Part shown: positions 1 to 12,231 of the stretch, in pieces | Layout of the letters: each line of letters opens with the position of its first letter | Numbering within the stretch: the stretch's first letter is position 1 | Origin: Manis javanica | Taxonomy: Eukaryota > Chordata > Mammalia > Pholidota > Manidae | DNA: 64,000 nt | Direction: 5' to 3' | NCBI RefSeq assembly: GCF_040802235.1 | Contig: NC_133156.1 | Span: 24,447,343 to 24,511,342 of the forward strand | Notes under the pieces: model-generated | Database searches by the model: none | Seen by the model: only the letters and a program-made list of their open reading frames with translations | What the model was told of the DNA's origin: nothing | Made by a program: the position numbers and the translations under genes

Positions 1-954
1 TGCCTGTTGCTTTTGCCTCCAGGTCGCTCTTCTTCAAAGCCCACCTGTGTCTGCCAGGCAGCTGATGTCCAGGTGATCAGGGTGCCTTTATCTGCCCACC
101 TGGCACCTTTCAGAAAAAACCAAGGGTTTCATCTCTGGAAGGCTGTGAGCTCGGCCATCCTGGCCCCTACTGCCCAGAGGCTGAGCTGAGGGGCCCTGCA
201 AATGCTTTCAGTCCCCTGCAGAGCTGGATTCCAGCCCCCTGCAGGTGAGGTTGCTGGCCTTCCTTTCCTTTCCACCCCTTCCCTATCCCCCGCACTGTCT
301 CCCCTGAGGTTTAGGCCATGTGCTCATGACAGGAGGCCCTTGCTGAGCAGGGAGCCCATCACACAGGCCTGGCCTGGCACCTGCTTGCTTAGCAAGCCAT
401 CTTCTGGCCTCCAGGGCCCCTAGTCTTTGGATGGGTCTGTGACACCTGGGTCTACTCCTGTTTCCATTAGGTGCTGCAGCTGCGCTTCCCCTTTGGGCCG
501 GCTCCTCCTGCGAGCCCCCAGACTGGGGTCCCCCAGCTCTGCCGCAGGGGCTGTGCCTGCCCTGCCAGTTCCCCCCAGCTACGCTGGCCCAGGGCATCTG
601 TATGTGCCCTCCCCTGTCCCAGGGCAGCTGTGAGGACCTCACTTGCTCCTGTTAGTCTGAGGCCCCCTGTGTTCCAGCCTCTGGGCTCTCCAGACAGGAG
701 TCAACCTCCTCAGCTTCCCAAGAAGTCAGGCCCAACAGCAGGGCCCCAAAACAAGTACTGGGTACTGTACCCTCTGCTTCGATTCCCAGCTGGGATCTTC
801 ATGTGCCTTGGCCCTGCCTCTGACCCAAAGAAGGGAGGGTGAGAAAGCATATTGCATTGAGATGCTCTGCACCAGTTTCCAGGGCTATCCTGTGTGTGTG
901 GCCAGATTGAGCACATAAAAGTACAGGAAACCCAGTTACATTTGAATTTCAGAT
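1..954. other. Unassigned GC-rich sequence
   Basis: This stretch is much richer in G and C than the rest of the window and has no L1 signature. Open frames exist on both strands but none has a recognisable domain, and frames this long are expected by chance in GC-rich DNA. It ends where L1-A begins. It could be an old repeat, an LTR or part of a gene lying outside the window. I cannot decide between these. Confidence 0.4.
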
Positions 955-3796
955 TAACAGCAAATACATTTTCAGCATCTATGGAGATGATCATTTGGTT
1001 TTTGTCTTTCTTTTTGTTGATGTGGTGGATGATGTTGATGGATTTTCGAATGTTGTACCATCCTTGCATCCCTGGGATGAATCCCACTTGGTCATGGTGT
1101 ACGATCCTTTTGATGTATTTTTGAATTCGGTTTGCTAATATTTTGTTGAGTATTTTTGCATCTACGTTCATCAGGGATATTGGTCTGTAGTTTTCTTTTT
1201 GGTGGGGTGTTTGCCTGGTTTTTGTATTAGGGTGATGTTGGCTTCACAGAATGAGTTTGGGAGTATTCCCTCCTCTTCTATTTTTTGGAAAACTTTAAGG
1301 AGAATGGCTATTATGTTTTCTCTGTATGTCTGATAAAATTCTGAGGTAAATCCATCTGGCCCAGGGGTTTTGTTTTTTGGTAGTTTTTTGATTACTGATT
1401 CAATTTCGTTGCTGGTAATTGGTCTGTTTTGATTTTCTGTTTCTTTTTGGGTCAGTCTTGGAAGGTTGTATTTTTCTAGGAAGTTGTCCATTTCTCCTAC
1501 GTTTCCCAGCTTGTTAGCATATAGGTTTTCATAGTACTCTCTAATAATCCTTTGTATTTCTGTGGGATCCGTCATGATTTTTCCTTTCTCGTTTCTGATT
1601 CTGTGGATGTGTGTTGACTCTCCTTTCCTCTTAATAAGTCTGGCTAGAGGCTTATCTATTTTGTTTATTTTCTCGAAGAAACAGCTCTTGCTTTCATTGA
1701 TTTTTGCTTTGTTTTATTCTTCTCAATTTTACTTATTTCTTCTCTGATCTTTATTATGTCCCTCCTTCTGCTGACCTTAGGCCTCATTTGTTCTTATTTT
1801 TCCAATTTCGATAATTGTGACATTAGACCATTCATTTGGGATTGTTCTTCCTTCTTTAAATATGCCTGGATTGCTATATACGTTCCTCTTAAGACTGCTT
1901 TTGCTGTATCCCACAGTAGTTGGGGCTTTGTGTTGTTGTTGTCGTTTGTTTCCATATACTGCTGGATCTCCATTTTAATTAGGAGCATGTTGTTAAGCCT
2001 CAATGTGTTTGTGAGCCTTTTTGGTTTCTTTGTATAGTTTTTTTCTAGTTTTATACCTTGTGGTCTGAAAAGTTGGTTGGTAGGATTTCAATCTTTTTGA
2101 ATTTACTGAGGCTCTTTTTGTGGCCTAGTATGTGGTCTATTCTGGAGAATGTTCCATGTGCACCTGAGAAGAATGTGTAACCTGTTGCTTTTGGATGTAG
2201 AGTTCTGTAGATGTCTATTAGGTCCATCTGTTCTAGTGTGTTGTTCAGTGCCTCTGTGTCATTACTTATTTTCTGTCTGGTAGATCTGTCCTTTGGAGTG
2301 AGTGCTGTGTTGAAGTCGCCTAGAACGAAATCATTGCATTCTATTTCCTCATTTCATTCTGTTAGTGTTTTTTTTACATATGTTGGTGCTCCTGTATTGG
2401 GTGAATATATATTTATAATGTTTATATCCTCTTGTTGGACTTAGCCCTTAACCATTATGTAATGTCCTTCTTTATCTTTTGTTACTTTCTTTATTTTGAA
2501 GTCTATTTTGTGTGATACTAGTATTGCAACACCTGCTTTTTTCTCTCTGTTGTTTGCATGAAATATCTTTTTCCATCCCTTGACTTTAAGTCTGTGCATA
2601 TTTTTGGGTTTCAGGTGAGTCTCTTGTACGCAGCATATGGATGGGTCTTGCTTTTTTATCCATTCTATTACTCTGTGTCTTTTGATTGGTGCATTCAGTC
2701 CATTTACATTTAGGGTGATTATTGAAAGGTATGTACTTATTGCCATTGCAGACTTTAAGTTTGTGGTTACCAAAGGTTCAAGATTAGCTTCTTTACAATC
2801 TTATTGTCTAACTTAACTCACTTGTTGAGCTATTATAAACACGGTCTGATGATTCTTTATTTCTCTCCCTTCTTATTCCTCCTCCTCCCTTCTTCATATG
2901 TTGGGTGTTTTATTCTGTGCTCTTTTTAGGAGTGCTCCCATCTAGAGCACTCCCTGTAAGATGCCCTGTAGAGTTGCTTTTTGGGAGGCAAATTCCCTCA
3001 AGTTTTGCTTGTCTGGGAATTGTTTAATCCCTCCTTCATATTTCAATGATAATCATGCTGGATGCAGTATCCTTGGTTCAAGGCCCTTCTATTTCATTGC
3101 ATTAAATATATCATGCCATTCTCTCCTGGCCTGTAAGGTTTCTGTTGAGAAGTCTGATCATAGCCTGATGGGTTTTCCTTTGTAGGTGACCTTTTTCTCT
3201 CTAGCTGCCTTTAAAACTCTTTCCTTGTCCTTGATCCTTGCCATTTTAATGCTTCTATACATTTCTGTTCTCTGGTTTCTATTCCTTCAATGGCCTCTTG
3301 CATCTTATTCATTGTGCTTATAAATCCTTCCAGGGTTTGTTTCACTTCTGTTTTCTCCTTCCTGACATCTGTGATCTCCCTCCGGACTTCATCCCATTGC
3401 TCTTGGATTTTTCTCTGCATCTCCATCAGCATGTTCATGATTTTTATTTTGAATTCTTTTTCAGGAAGACTGGTTAGGTCTGTCTCCTTCTCAGGTGTTG
3501 ATTGCCTGAGATCTTTCTCTGCCTGTAGTTTTGCCTTTTCATGGTGATAGAGATAGTTTGCAGAGCTGGTACGAGTGACGGCTGGAAGAGCTTTCCTTCT
3601 TGTTGGTTTGTGGCCTTCCTCTCCCCCTTCGCGAGGCGCTGGGTTCTCGCAGGTGTGGATGTGGTCTATATGTTGTCCTGTGTCCTCTGGTCTCTATTTT
3701 AGGAAGAGTTTTCTTTGTTATATTTTCATAGATCTATGTGTTATTGGGAGGAGATTTCCACTGCTCTACTCACGCTGCCATCCTGGCTCCGCCCCC
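955..3796 (-). mobile_element. L1-A: 3'-truncated LINE-1 with its 5' end present
   Basis: A minus-strand L1. Reading from the right, the 5' end carries the AAGATGG-like start of L1 5' UTRs (complement near 3778-3790). A shortened ORF1 follows (coiled-coil part 3211-3438, with the C-terminal RNA-binding part mostly missing). Then comes the ORF2 endonuclease (2441-2773, with LNVNGLNAP and the QETH catalytic glutamate motif). The N-terminal reverse transcriptase (1171-1575, with [12 protein letters not shown]) is last, and the copy stops inside the RT domain near 955. The rest of ORF2, the 3' UTR and the poly(A) tail are absent. Losing the 3' end is the opposite of the usual 5' truncation, so a later deletion or recombination is likely. 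Reading frames are interrupted repeatedly. Confidence 0.9.
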
Positions 3797-4019
3797 TATT
3801 TAGATTTTTTATATATTATCTAGAGATTTTAACACCTTGTGTTGATTGCCTGATTTAAGCTCATAAAAATGTATTCTGTGAACTAGTGCTATTATGAACT
3901 CCATGCTCTTTGCAAAAATGGGTTTAGAGATCTGTGAGAAGTTATAACATGAATAAGGGATGGTTCCTTCATGGTAATTCTGTCAGGATGTATTCAGTTT
4001 TACCTCTGGGCACATGGTC
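3797..4019. other. Spacer at the left edge of OR duplication unit 1
   Basis: Single-copy-looking AT-rich sequence just right of L1-A. Part of it (about 3880-3990) aligns by eye with 38760-38880 of unit 4, which marks it as the left surviving edge of unit 1. No gene is visible. Confidence 0.5.
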
Positions 4020-4155
4020 TCCAGCCAGAGAGGATTTTGCCCCTGGGGATGTTTGGCCTTGTGTGAAGGGATGTACTAAACACCTACAGGCACAGGACAG
4101 TGCCCAACTCAAACGATCATCCTCCTGTAAATGCCAACACAAGATGAGAAACTGA
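4020..4155 (+). mobile_element. MER20-like hAT-Charlie DNA transposon fossil
   Basis: The order of short matches fits the MER20 consensus as I remember it: a TTTTGCCCCTGGGGA-type segment, then the 'cacaggacagtgccc' segment, then a 'gatgagaaactg' end. It is ancient and diverged. A paralogous copy at 38905-39050 lies in unit 4 at the equivalent place. It is non-autonomous, with no coding capacity. Confidence 0.6.
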
Positions 4156-4157
4156 TT

Positions 4158-4330
4158 CTAGACCAGCACTTGTCCAATTTTAATGTGCTTGTGGGTCACC
4201 CCAGAAGTTAATTCAAACTCTGATCCTGATTCCGTAAGTCCCAGTAGGTCCAAAGACCCTGCATTTACATGAGCTCCTGAGTGATGTCAGTGCTCTGGGT
4301 CCTGGTCTTTGGCTCCTTGAACATCAAGGC
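4158..4330 (+). mobile_element. MER5A-like hAT-Charlie DNA transposon fossil
   Basis: It contains the 'tctgatcctgattccgtaagtc' and 'ctgcatttacatgagctcctgagtgatg' style segments typical of MER5A, diverged. It directly follows the MER20-like fossil, and the same pair recurs in unit 4, so the pair predates the segmental duplication. Confidence 0.55.
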
Positions 4331-4504
4331 TGTGGCCCTGAGTCAGGTGTAGGTAGTGTTAAGTCTTCTCCACCAAAATTAATCTCTACATGTGATTGTT
4401 AAGGAAAACGGTATTCACTCATCCCAGAGGCTGTGATAAATTATGTGCTTGATTCCTTCATACAAGGCTCTTGAGTAACACCAAATAATATGCTCCTGAA
4501 TAGA

Positions 4505-4990
4505 CTGTAATAGACAGAATAAGAGCCTCCAAAAGGTGTTCACATCCTAATCTCCAGAACCATTGAATATCTTATTTTTATATAGTGAGGGAGGATTAAG
4601 GTATCAGATGGAATAAGGTTGCTAATCAGCTGTCTTTACAGAAGTGTGATCATGCTGGTGGGTGGAAGGTAAGGACAATTGTTTGTAGACACTGAAGAGG
4701 AAAGCAGAAGAGTCACTGTCAAGCAGAGATTTGGAAATGTCAGACTGCTGGCTTTCGGGATGAAAGAAGGGCCACGAGCCAGGGAATGCAAGCGGCCTAG
4801 AGAAGCTGTAATAGGAAGGGAACAGAGACTGCCCTGAGCCTCAAGAAGTAACCCAGATCTGCAGACTTCCTGATCATAAACAAACAAGACCCCTTTCAGG
4901 CCCTGAACTCCAGAACTGTAAGAATATACATTTGCTTATTTTAAGCCACTAGCATGGTGATTTTTTAGAGCTACAATAGGATTCTAGTAC
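4505..4990 (+). repeat. Unnamed ancient dispersed repeat, copy 1
   Basis: It runs from 'gagcctccaaaaggtgttcacatcctaatc' wording through 'gaagggccacgagccagggaatgc' to 'ttaagccactagcatggtgatt'. The pattern is common in mammalian genomes, but I will not assign a family name from memory. Matching pieces occur at 12690-12995, 26600-26785 and 39655-40555, one per duplication unit. Confidence 0.6.
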
Positions 4991-7504
4991 ATTCATCCAA
5001 TACAATTTTGTTTTAAGGAACTGAATTTAAGTCCCTCCATTCATCCATTTAGCTCTCATTGTGCAGGATATTTTGTGTTGAAGTTCCACTTAAAGTAAAA
5101 AAAGAAATCCAAAGTCAGTTTGGTCATATTTGGCACTAATAGTTGTTACTGAGAATTTCCCATGACAAAAACATATGTGGTTCTGAATTTAAGACCTTTA
5201 AGGCATTAAGACAGGAAAAGTAAATCATGGAAATTTAGGTCACCCATTCTAAGACTTCGTGTCAAAATTTCTACACTCCTTTTCATGTTAATTCGAACCT
5301 TCCTTCTTTTCATTTCTTTCCAACATTCTCTCAAGGGGTTTTCAACATATTAATGAGATTATAAATGAGCCTGTGTGTGGGGATATTTGTGTGAATGTCC
5401 TTATTTGAAAGAAAAATACATACAAATGTATGCACATATACATATACACACCTGTTACATTTGAACATTTTTTTGAAAGGGAATCAGCAAAGTATTTTCA
5501 CACATTCCATTTACACCTCATAATATCATTGAAGGAAGAGTTGATTACCTATATTGCCTTTATATATATGGGAATTGAAGTTCAGGGAGGTTAAATTACT
5601 TACAATCCATAACAGAGCTGCAAAAGTTTGTGTACTTTCTCAAATTACCTAAAAATATAAGCTCAATTTTTCAGTGGCTCTTTTGTTTCATCAAATTGTG
5701 CATTTAAAAATGTACTGCTTATTGTATGCATTACACTCTTACAAATTAGTTAAAATGAGAAAAATCTAAAGGTGTGTGGCTCAGAGTAGGATCTAGAGCA
5801 CAAGTAGCTGATCCATAAACACATATGGTGAATTCTCTTCTTACAGGGAAGAAAGCAAAGTTTCAAATATGGATATAGGAATAATGGAAGTAAGTCCATT
5901 CACATTTGATAAACTCATTTTTTTTTCTGTAAGATAGATTAACTTACATATATAAGTGGGCCATATATTGGATCATGGCTATGTATAAAAATACATGAAC
6001 AGTGACTGACCATATATTCATATATTCAGACAGAAATGCACTCTAGCCACAAAGGCCACCATGGAATGGCTTTAGAAACACACTGTAGAAACAGCATGTG
6101 ACTGAAGACCCACGAGGAGCCCAGTAGAGGCCAGAGCGCCTTCCTGCCGTACGGTCCATCTTTATGATAAAGGCATTCTGTAAACCCATTTGATGTCGGG
6201 ATAAGGATTCATGGAACAATAGCTGACTGTTGAGTGTTCTTAGTAAACAGAATGAAGGGCAATTGTAATACTCAGCTCCTCCTTACTTTGAGATTTTTTC
6301 CTGATATTTCAACATTCTTGAGCATGTTATTCAAGTCTATTTCAGGTGAATATATTAAAAATGACTACCTGAAAGTTCTTTGCAGATACCTAGGAAAGGT
6401 AGAAGAACACACGTTTGTGTACAAAAATGGTGTCACATGACTGGACATGTGGACTCAGGTTCTTATGCGAGTCATTCTTCAACAATAAATATTGAAAATT
6501 CCCAAGAAAAATGGAGATGAAATCCATAATGTTGATATTGTACACTTACTGTCCCTTTAATGTTAAGATAACATTTAGAGGGGAGTTGGATTTTATTTAG
6601 AGGGAGGAATCATATTGGAAGGCATCATCAAAAGTTTCAGAGCAGAAACAGGAAGAGAAATCAATGAAAAAGAGAAGTATGCAAGTGATCCTTCACCTAA
6701 TGAATATATCCTTTTACACGTAGACACCAGTATTCCATACATGAATGAGTACATACGTAGTGTAGAAAAGAGGTATTTTGAGTAGCAATTAAAAGTATAA
6801 CTTCCCATTATGCTTCATCATATTTTAAAACTCTGGCTATAAGGCCAAATAATCAAATTTTTATTGAATTTGTGTATTCATGCAGACATCAGTAACAGAC
6901 AAGGATGATAATCACTTGACACTGTGGACAAGCTGAAAGAGAGCAAGTCCTACTAAGGAAAAACCACAGCGGCTGGGATGAAGCACGTGAGTGTGTTAAA
7001 GTCTGATGATTAGGAAGAGAAGTTAAGATAGTGACCTGCAAAAGAATGCCAGCACAGAACCTGAGGACAGTGGTCTCAGAATTTCCTCTATGATAAAATT
7101 ACATAATTTGCTTGGTCATCATGTGAATTGTTTTTTACTACAGTGGTACACTGCATAACAATGAATGATTCTCATAAAAAAAGCAAAAGAAAAATTTGGT
7201 ATAAGTCATTTGAGAGAAAATTATTCAAGAAAAATCCATGTTGTCTCATTAGATAAATGGAAATCACCAAATATTTCAGATCCATAGTTAGAAATAAATT
7301 TGTGAAAGTAAGAAAACAATGAAGGGAAAAATGGATATCAGAGAGAGCAAAAAGCTAATAAAGTCACTTACATAAGTTGAGTAAAGAAGTTAAATAAATG
7401 GAAATTCCAGGACATACATAGAAGAAACACTACTACATTCAGTCAATCAAACAATCACAATTTCTGACTCTGAGGTTTTGACCCCAGCAACCATGGGTAC
7501 TTCT
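4991..7504. other. Intergenic spacer downstream of OR pseudogene 1
   Basis: AT-rich noncoding sequence. Parts align by eye with the same spacer in the other units: 5340-5480 with 13250-13360, 27110-27250 and 40900-42360; 6480-6740 with 43980-44270. Short open frames are not conserved between units, so I do not call genes. A short TA/CA-rich run lies near 5430-5450. Confidence 0.6.
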
Positions 7505-8391
7505 CCAGTTTTATGGCTTTTGGCCTGGAACTGATGAGATTCTATGAATGGAGGAAAATATCTTATAGTACGAGCACAGGATTCCAGCAAGGGGACCCCC
7601 AGCCAGCAGCGCTGATGAATGTATATCACCATGTCATTAAGAAAGTTGTCAGGACAGACCAGTTGGAGCATCTGATTGAGTTCACAGAAAAAGTGGGGTA
7701 TTTCCAAGTCAGTACAGAAGGAGAGACCCAACACCATTACGCTGGTTTTTTTTGTATTATTAGTGTACAATTACATGAACAACATTATAGTTACTAGACT
7801 TCCCCTATTATCAAGTCTCCACCACATACAGTCACTGTCCATCCATGTAGTAAGATGCTTTAGAATCAGTACTTGTCTTCTCTGTGTTATACTGCCTTCC
7901 CCGTGTTACCATTAAGCTTTTAAAAATGAATTCAGGAACCTTATGATCCAGGACACCAGAACCAGCAATCTGCAGAGCTGGACATTCATGATGACAGTGT
8001 AGTGCAGAAGGTGACAGATGGCCACATACTGGTCATAGTCCATTACTGTCAGGAAGAAATCACACAGACTTGCAAAGAGTATGAAACATACATCTGGCTT
8101 GTGCACCCTGCATAGGTCATGACTTTGTTCTGGGACTGGATGCTCAGCAGCATCTTGGGGATGGTGGTGGAGAAGAAGCAGGTGTCCACAAAGGACAGGC
8201 CAGAGAGGAAGAAGTACATGGGTGTGTGCAGATGGGAGTCTGAGCTGACAGCCAAGATAAAGAGCAGGTTCCCAAACACAGTGACCAGGGACATGGAGAG
8301 CAAAACCCCAATATGAGGAACTTCAGTTCTGTTTCCTCCAAAATTCTCAAAATAAGAAATCCTAAAATTCTGTGTCATTCCCTGAGTCTAC
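7505..8391 (-). pseudogene. Olfactory receptor pseudogene 1 (OR7-like), split by an L1 fragment
   Basis: A class II (tetrapod-type) OR, a seven-helix G-protein-coupled odorant receptor that would sit in the olfactory neuron membrane. Translated pieces show TM1 ([20 protein letters not shown]), TM2 ([15 protein letters not shown]) and the IPKML loop at 8120-8378. The TM3-end motif has decayed to [10 protein letters not shown] (usual form [10 protein letters not shown]), followed by TM4. The extracellular loop 2 region ([17 protein letters not shown]) lies at 7680-7730. The ancestral start near 8389-8391 is no longer ATG. A 164-bp L1 tail interrupts the gene at 7744-7907. Sequence for TM6, TM7 and the PMLNPFIY motif is missing, and the frame shifts several times. 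The motifs fit OR7A/C/G best. It is clearly non-functional. Confidence 0.92.
7744..7907 (-). mobile_element. 5'-truncated L1 tail inserted inside OR pseudogene 1
   Basis: A T-run at 7745-7752 (the poly(A) tail on the minus strand) leads into the 3' UTR sequence shared by the younger L1s here, with the 'cagtcactgtccatc' and 'cttgtcttctctgtgtt' segments. It is flanked by an 11-bp target-site duplication, ACCATTACGCT at 7733-7743 and ACCATTAAGCT at 7908-7918, which differ at one base. It is a standard L1 insertion product. Confidence 0.88.
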
Positions 8392-9799
8392 GTGTTAGAG
8401 ATGACTCAGGAAGTAGAAAAAAGAAATGACTAATTGTCAAATAAGGAAGCATTATTAACCTAGAATAAGTGCTGATTGCTATTTTAGACTTAAGAAATTA
8501 ATCTCCATAATTGATGTATTCTCTGTTGCCCTCTGGGCCCCCCAGTACCATTTCTATAGGAATTCCTTTTCCACTGTTAACCTATTCCTCAAACATAATG
8601 TGTGCTAATGTTTTATTGAGAACACTTTTCATGAATTTGTGAAATAGATATTAAATACAGACCATGTTCCAGGCACTGTGAAGAGTATAAAATTCTGAAA
8701 AACAGAAGTTCCTACGATGTAATGCTGAAGGAGAAAAGAAATAAAAACAATAATATAACATATTAGATGGTGCACATGCTATGAAGGAAAAATAATGCAT
8801 GTATAAAGGAGAGTGGATGGGGTATTTTTTCGTGGGGAGTTGAACAAGGAACTGCAGAGAGGTGACAGGTTAACAGACACCTCAAAGAAGAATGAGCAGG
8901 AGACAATATTATCTTGGTAAGTGTGTGCCTGGGAGAAGGAATAGACAGTGCAAAGGTCCTGAGGAAGGTGGTTGTCTTAGAAACAGTCTCCTGGTGTGTA
9001 TTTCCATGGTCTCCCTCCCTCTCACACAATTTAGGCTCTAAGTGGTGGATACTACTTAATCTGCTCCAATCTAGTATGCACCCCCTAAAGAATTTAGAAA
9101 CGGTACCCAGAAATTGCTATCATAAACTTCCATGGACAAATAAACTTGGAGTTCCAGTTGGTATATCCATTTTCTGCCCTGCATTTAAGGACACCTAAAC
9201 AATGTATTCTATACATATAGAGGGAAACAGAGGAATGAAATGAACCTGGGGAAGAAAAAACTAATAAGCTCAGGTGGTCCCTGAGAGACTGTGAGGAAGG
9301 AAATGCATCCTTAGTTCTGGCAGTATCTCAACCCTGATCACATTCCATTCATGCCACACAAATAAAAAAAGGATAAAATATGAATTCATCCAAATGATGA
9401 AAGTCATAATTTTTTAGTGTGAAACACTTTACATATTGACCACTCCAAGTGAAAACTGAGCAAAGGAAATAAACCACTCATTAACAAAAGGACATTCACA
9501 AAGAACAACAAAAGCTGGCTATTTTAAATATCAAACAGTAGAAGATTTATTTGTTTTGGTGCCCATTCTATATTTATTTGACCAGTTGGTCTTTCTATGG
9601 TTGGATAGCTGATGAGGTGAGTCACTTTCTCACTTCCCTTACAGTGAATCTTTTCTTCATTTGTGTTGTAATTTGGGATTTGATCTCATTTGTGACCAAC
9701 AGAGTGGGCACACTGTGGCACATGCCATGAGATTTCATCATTTCAACTGAATAAGTTTCTTCATATGATTTATTCCTGAGTGCTTTATGTCATGCAAAT
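8392..9799. other. Upstream flank of OR pseudogene 1
   Basis: Noncoding. It aligns by eye in patches with the upstream flanks of the other ORs: about 8700-9000 with 17280-17440, 29330-29530 and, inverted, 62860-63130; 9600-9720 with 18480-18740. The promoter and 5' noncoding exon expected for an OR would lie here, but I cannot point to either. Confidence 0.5.
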
Positions 9800-9998
9800 A
9801 TTTGTCTCATTTAAAAAAAATACTTAAAAATTTTTTGTTAAAGTATAGTAAACATGGAATATTAGATTGATTTGAGGCATACAGCGTAGTCATTCAACAC
9901 TCATATACTTTACTATATGCTCACCACAGTAAGTGTAGTTAACATTTGTCACCACAACAAATATTTACATTATGACTATATTCCTTATGCTGTACTTC
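9800..9998 (-). mobile_element. Old L1 3' UTR fragment
   Basis: The text from 'ttgttaaagtatagtaaacatgg' style sequence through 'attcaacactcatatac' to 'ttatgctgtacttctc' matches the 3' end of an old mammalian L1 read on the minus strand. It is diverged and noncoding. Confidence 0.6.
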
Positions 9999-10004
9999 TC
10001 AAGT

Positions 10005-10935
10005 AAACTGGTATAGCTGCTATGGAAAATAGTATGGAGGTTCCTCCAAAAATTAAAATTAGACATATCATATGATCCAGAAGTTCCACTTCTGGGAATT
10101 TATATAAAGGAAACAAAATCGCTACTTGAAAAAGATATATGCACCCCTATGTTAATTGAAGCATTATTTATAATAACCAAGAAATGGAAACAAGCTAAGT
10201 GCCTATAGATAAAATAATGGATGAAGAAGATGTGGTACATATATGCAATGAAATATTGCTCAGTTATAGAAAAGAAAGAAATTTTGCCATTGGTGATAAC
10301 ATGAATGAACCTAGAGGGTGTTATGCTAAGTGAAATAAGTCAGAAAGAGAAAGGCAAACACCATGTAATTTCATTAATATGTGGAATGTTAAAAACAAAA
10401 CAAGGAAAAAAGAAAGACTAATAAACACGGAGAACAGACTGATGGTTACATAGGGAAGGGTTTGGGAGGTTGGGTGACACAGGTGAAGGAGACAAAGAGG
10501 CACAAACTTATAAAAAATTCATCACTGGGGTAGAGCTACAACACAGGGAATATAGTCAACAATGTTTTAATTTCTCTGTTGACAGATGATAACAATGCTT
10601 ATGGCAGCAAAAATTTCACAATGTATATAATTGTTGAATCACAATTTTATACATCTGAAACAATAGAACAATGTATATCAACTATACTTCAAATGAATTA
10701 AATGGCTAACTACCTCACAAAAGTATATGCAGGTCAGGGAGAGGTGAGGAGGATAAAGGAACACAATAATTCAAATCACAGCATAAGTCAGTGACAGGGG
10801 CAGTAGTACAGCATGGACAATATAGTCAGTGGGTGAGGGTTTGATAATACAGGTAACTGCTGAACCACATGTTGTACATTTGCAACCAATACAAGATTGT
10901 ATATCAATGATACTTTAATTTTAAGAAGTATATAT
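10005..10935 (+). mobile_element. Old L1 3' end (ORF2 tail and 3' UTR)
   Basis: Plus-strand text of the ORF2 C-terminus ('ggaggttcctccaaaaatt', 'gttccacttctgggaattta', 'ggatgaagaagatgtggtac') passes into a 3' UTR ending near 10700. A second L1-like tail (10720-10935) ends in 'gtatatcaatgatactttaat', so two tails may be joined. Heavily diverged, with no open frame left. Confidence 0.75.
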
Positions 10936-12231
10936 CTTCACACCCAATGAAATAATTATAAATTAATGTTCATTGACATACCCCTTTTAACCTATCAAAT
11001 ATATTTTACCATGTGAATACCAAGAATGAAACAAGATACTGTGGAATTTATGTCTCACTACTGTTGCAAGGAATATATTCGCAAGCATTCCTTGGTCTGG
11101 ATCTTTCTCATCAAGATGGTGACAGTCAAGTATGCTCCATCTTGAAAATTAAAAGAAATATCCTCACTTCACTGTGTATCTCCTCACAGCTGACTATCCA
11201 CTTGACACCTTGCATTAAAAGGACCCTTGGACTTATGTTCCACTACAAATTAACTGTCAAATGACACTTGCTTTGTGAGCTCAATGTTTCTGTCTCTTTT
11301 GGCATCCTAAATAATTACATTATTTTATTAAACAAGCAAGAAAACCAGCACAATCATCTCTGGGCTTGGGACTAGGCTGCACTGTCTCTCAGGTGACAAC
11401 AAATGGCATTTGTTCTTGGCTTTGCTTCTCTCTGACCCTTTCCTGCCAGGTCTGCTGGGCTCTCAGACTCACCTGGAAGAGCTCTCTGAGGAAGGTCTCC
11501 TGTGGAAGTCAGGATTCCTCCGTGGATGGCTGATGATGGAGACTGAAGCTTTGTCCCCAGGTAAGACAGCAGGAAGGAGCCATGCTTTGGCGCCCCAGCC
11601 AGACTGAGGACTCTCCAAAAGCACAACCAGGTCCTGTGCAGCCCAAGGTGGCACATGCGGAGGGACTGCAGCAGAGGAGGCATTTACAGGCCGTGGCCTG
11701 CTCATGAGGCCCTGCTTCCGCTGTCAGTCCCGCCTCTCAGCATATCGTGCCCCCTTGGACATGGGTCTGGGCTCAATGGGAAATTGTCTTCATCTTTTAT
11801 TCCCCACAGACCATGTGAGAATTCAGGTGAATCCTGTTTTTATTTCTCCTTTCCCATGAATTCACCTGCCTTCCAGAGGCCTAGCCCTCCAGCACCTGAT
11901 CACATCTGTGAGTTAGTTTCTGCAAAGCACAGACTGTGGTACCATCTGGATTAGGTCTCTTGGGTTTCAAAACATTCACATGTGGTGGGTGGACCACAAC
12001 TTCTGATATTTCCAGAAATTTTCCACTTCCCTCTTCAACGGTGGTGTGAACTCTGTTATTGTGATGCAAAAACTTGGGATCTACACTCGTTGGCTTCAGG
12101 ACACACTTCCCAAATCAATGAGGACTTTCCTATTTATACCAGAAACTAGGAACTGCTATTTAGTCCCACATTATGAAGTCATTTTAATTATGAGATCTAT
12201 TTAGCTACTGTATGCTGTAGATGGAGTTTTC
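10936..12231. other. Junction of OR units 1 and 2
   Basis: It holds the end of unit 1 (11020-11200, paralogous to 19930-20057 and 37520-37690) and the block that starts each unit (11380-11800, paralogous to 25780-26120 and 37920-38290). The 103-residue and similar frames here are not kept in the paralogous blocks, so no gene is called. Confidence 0.6.

Larger units (their letters stand above)
3840..11370. repeat. OR duplication unit 1
   Basis: First of four tandem paralogous segments. Landmarks shared with the other units are the MER20/MER5A-like pair (4020-4330), the unnamed dispersed repeat (4505-4990), a minus-strand OR pseudogene (7505-8391), its upstream flank, and a stretch near 11080-11160 that matches 19990-20050 and 37570-37650. 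The block that begins each unit (first full copy near 11380) is missing here, probably displaced by L1-A. Confidence 0.7.

Noticed and set aside
8119-8316. Plus-strand open frames over the OR pseudogenes (also 16707, 28738)
   Set aside because: They are antisense shadows of conserved OR coding sequence, which explains their similarity to each other.
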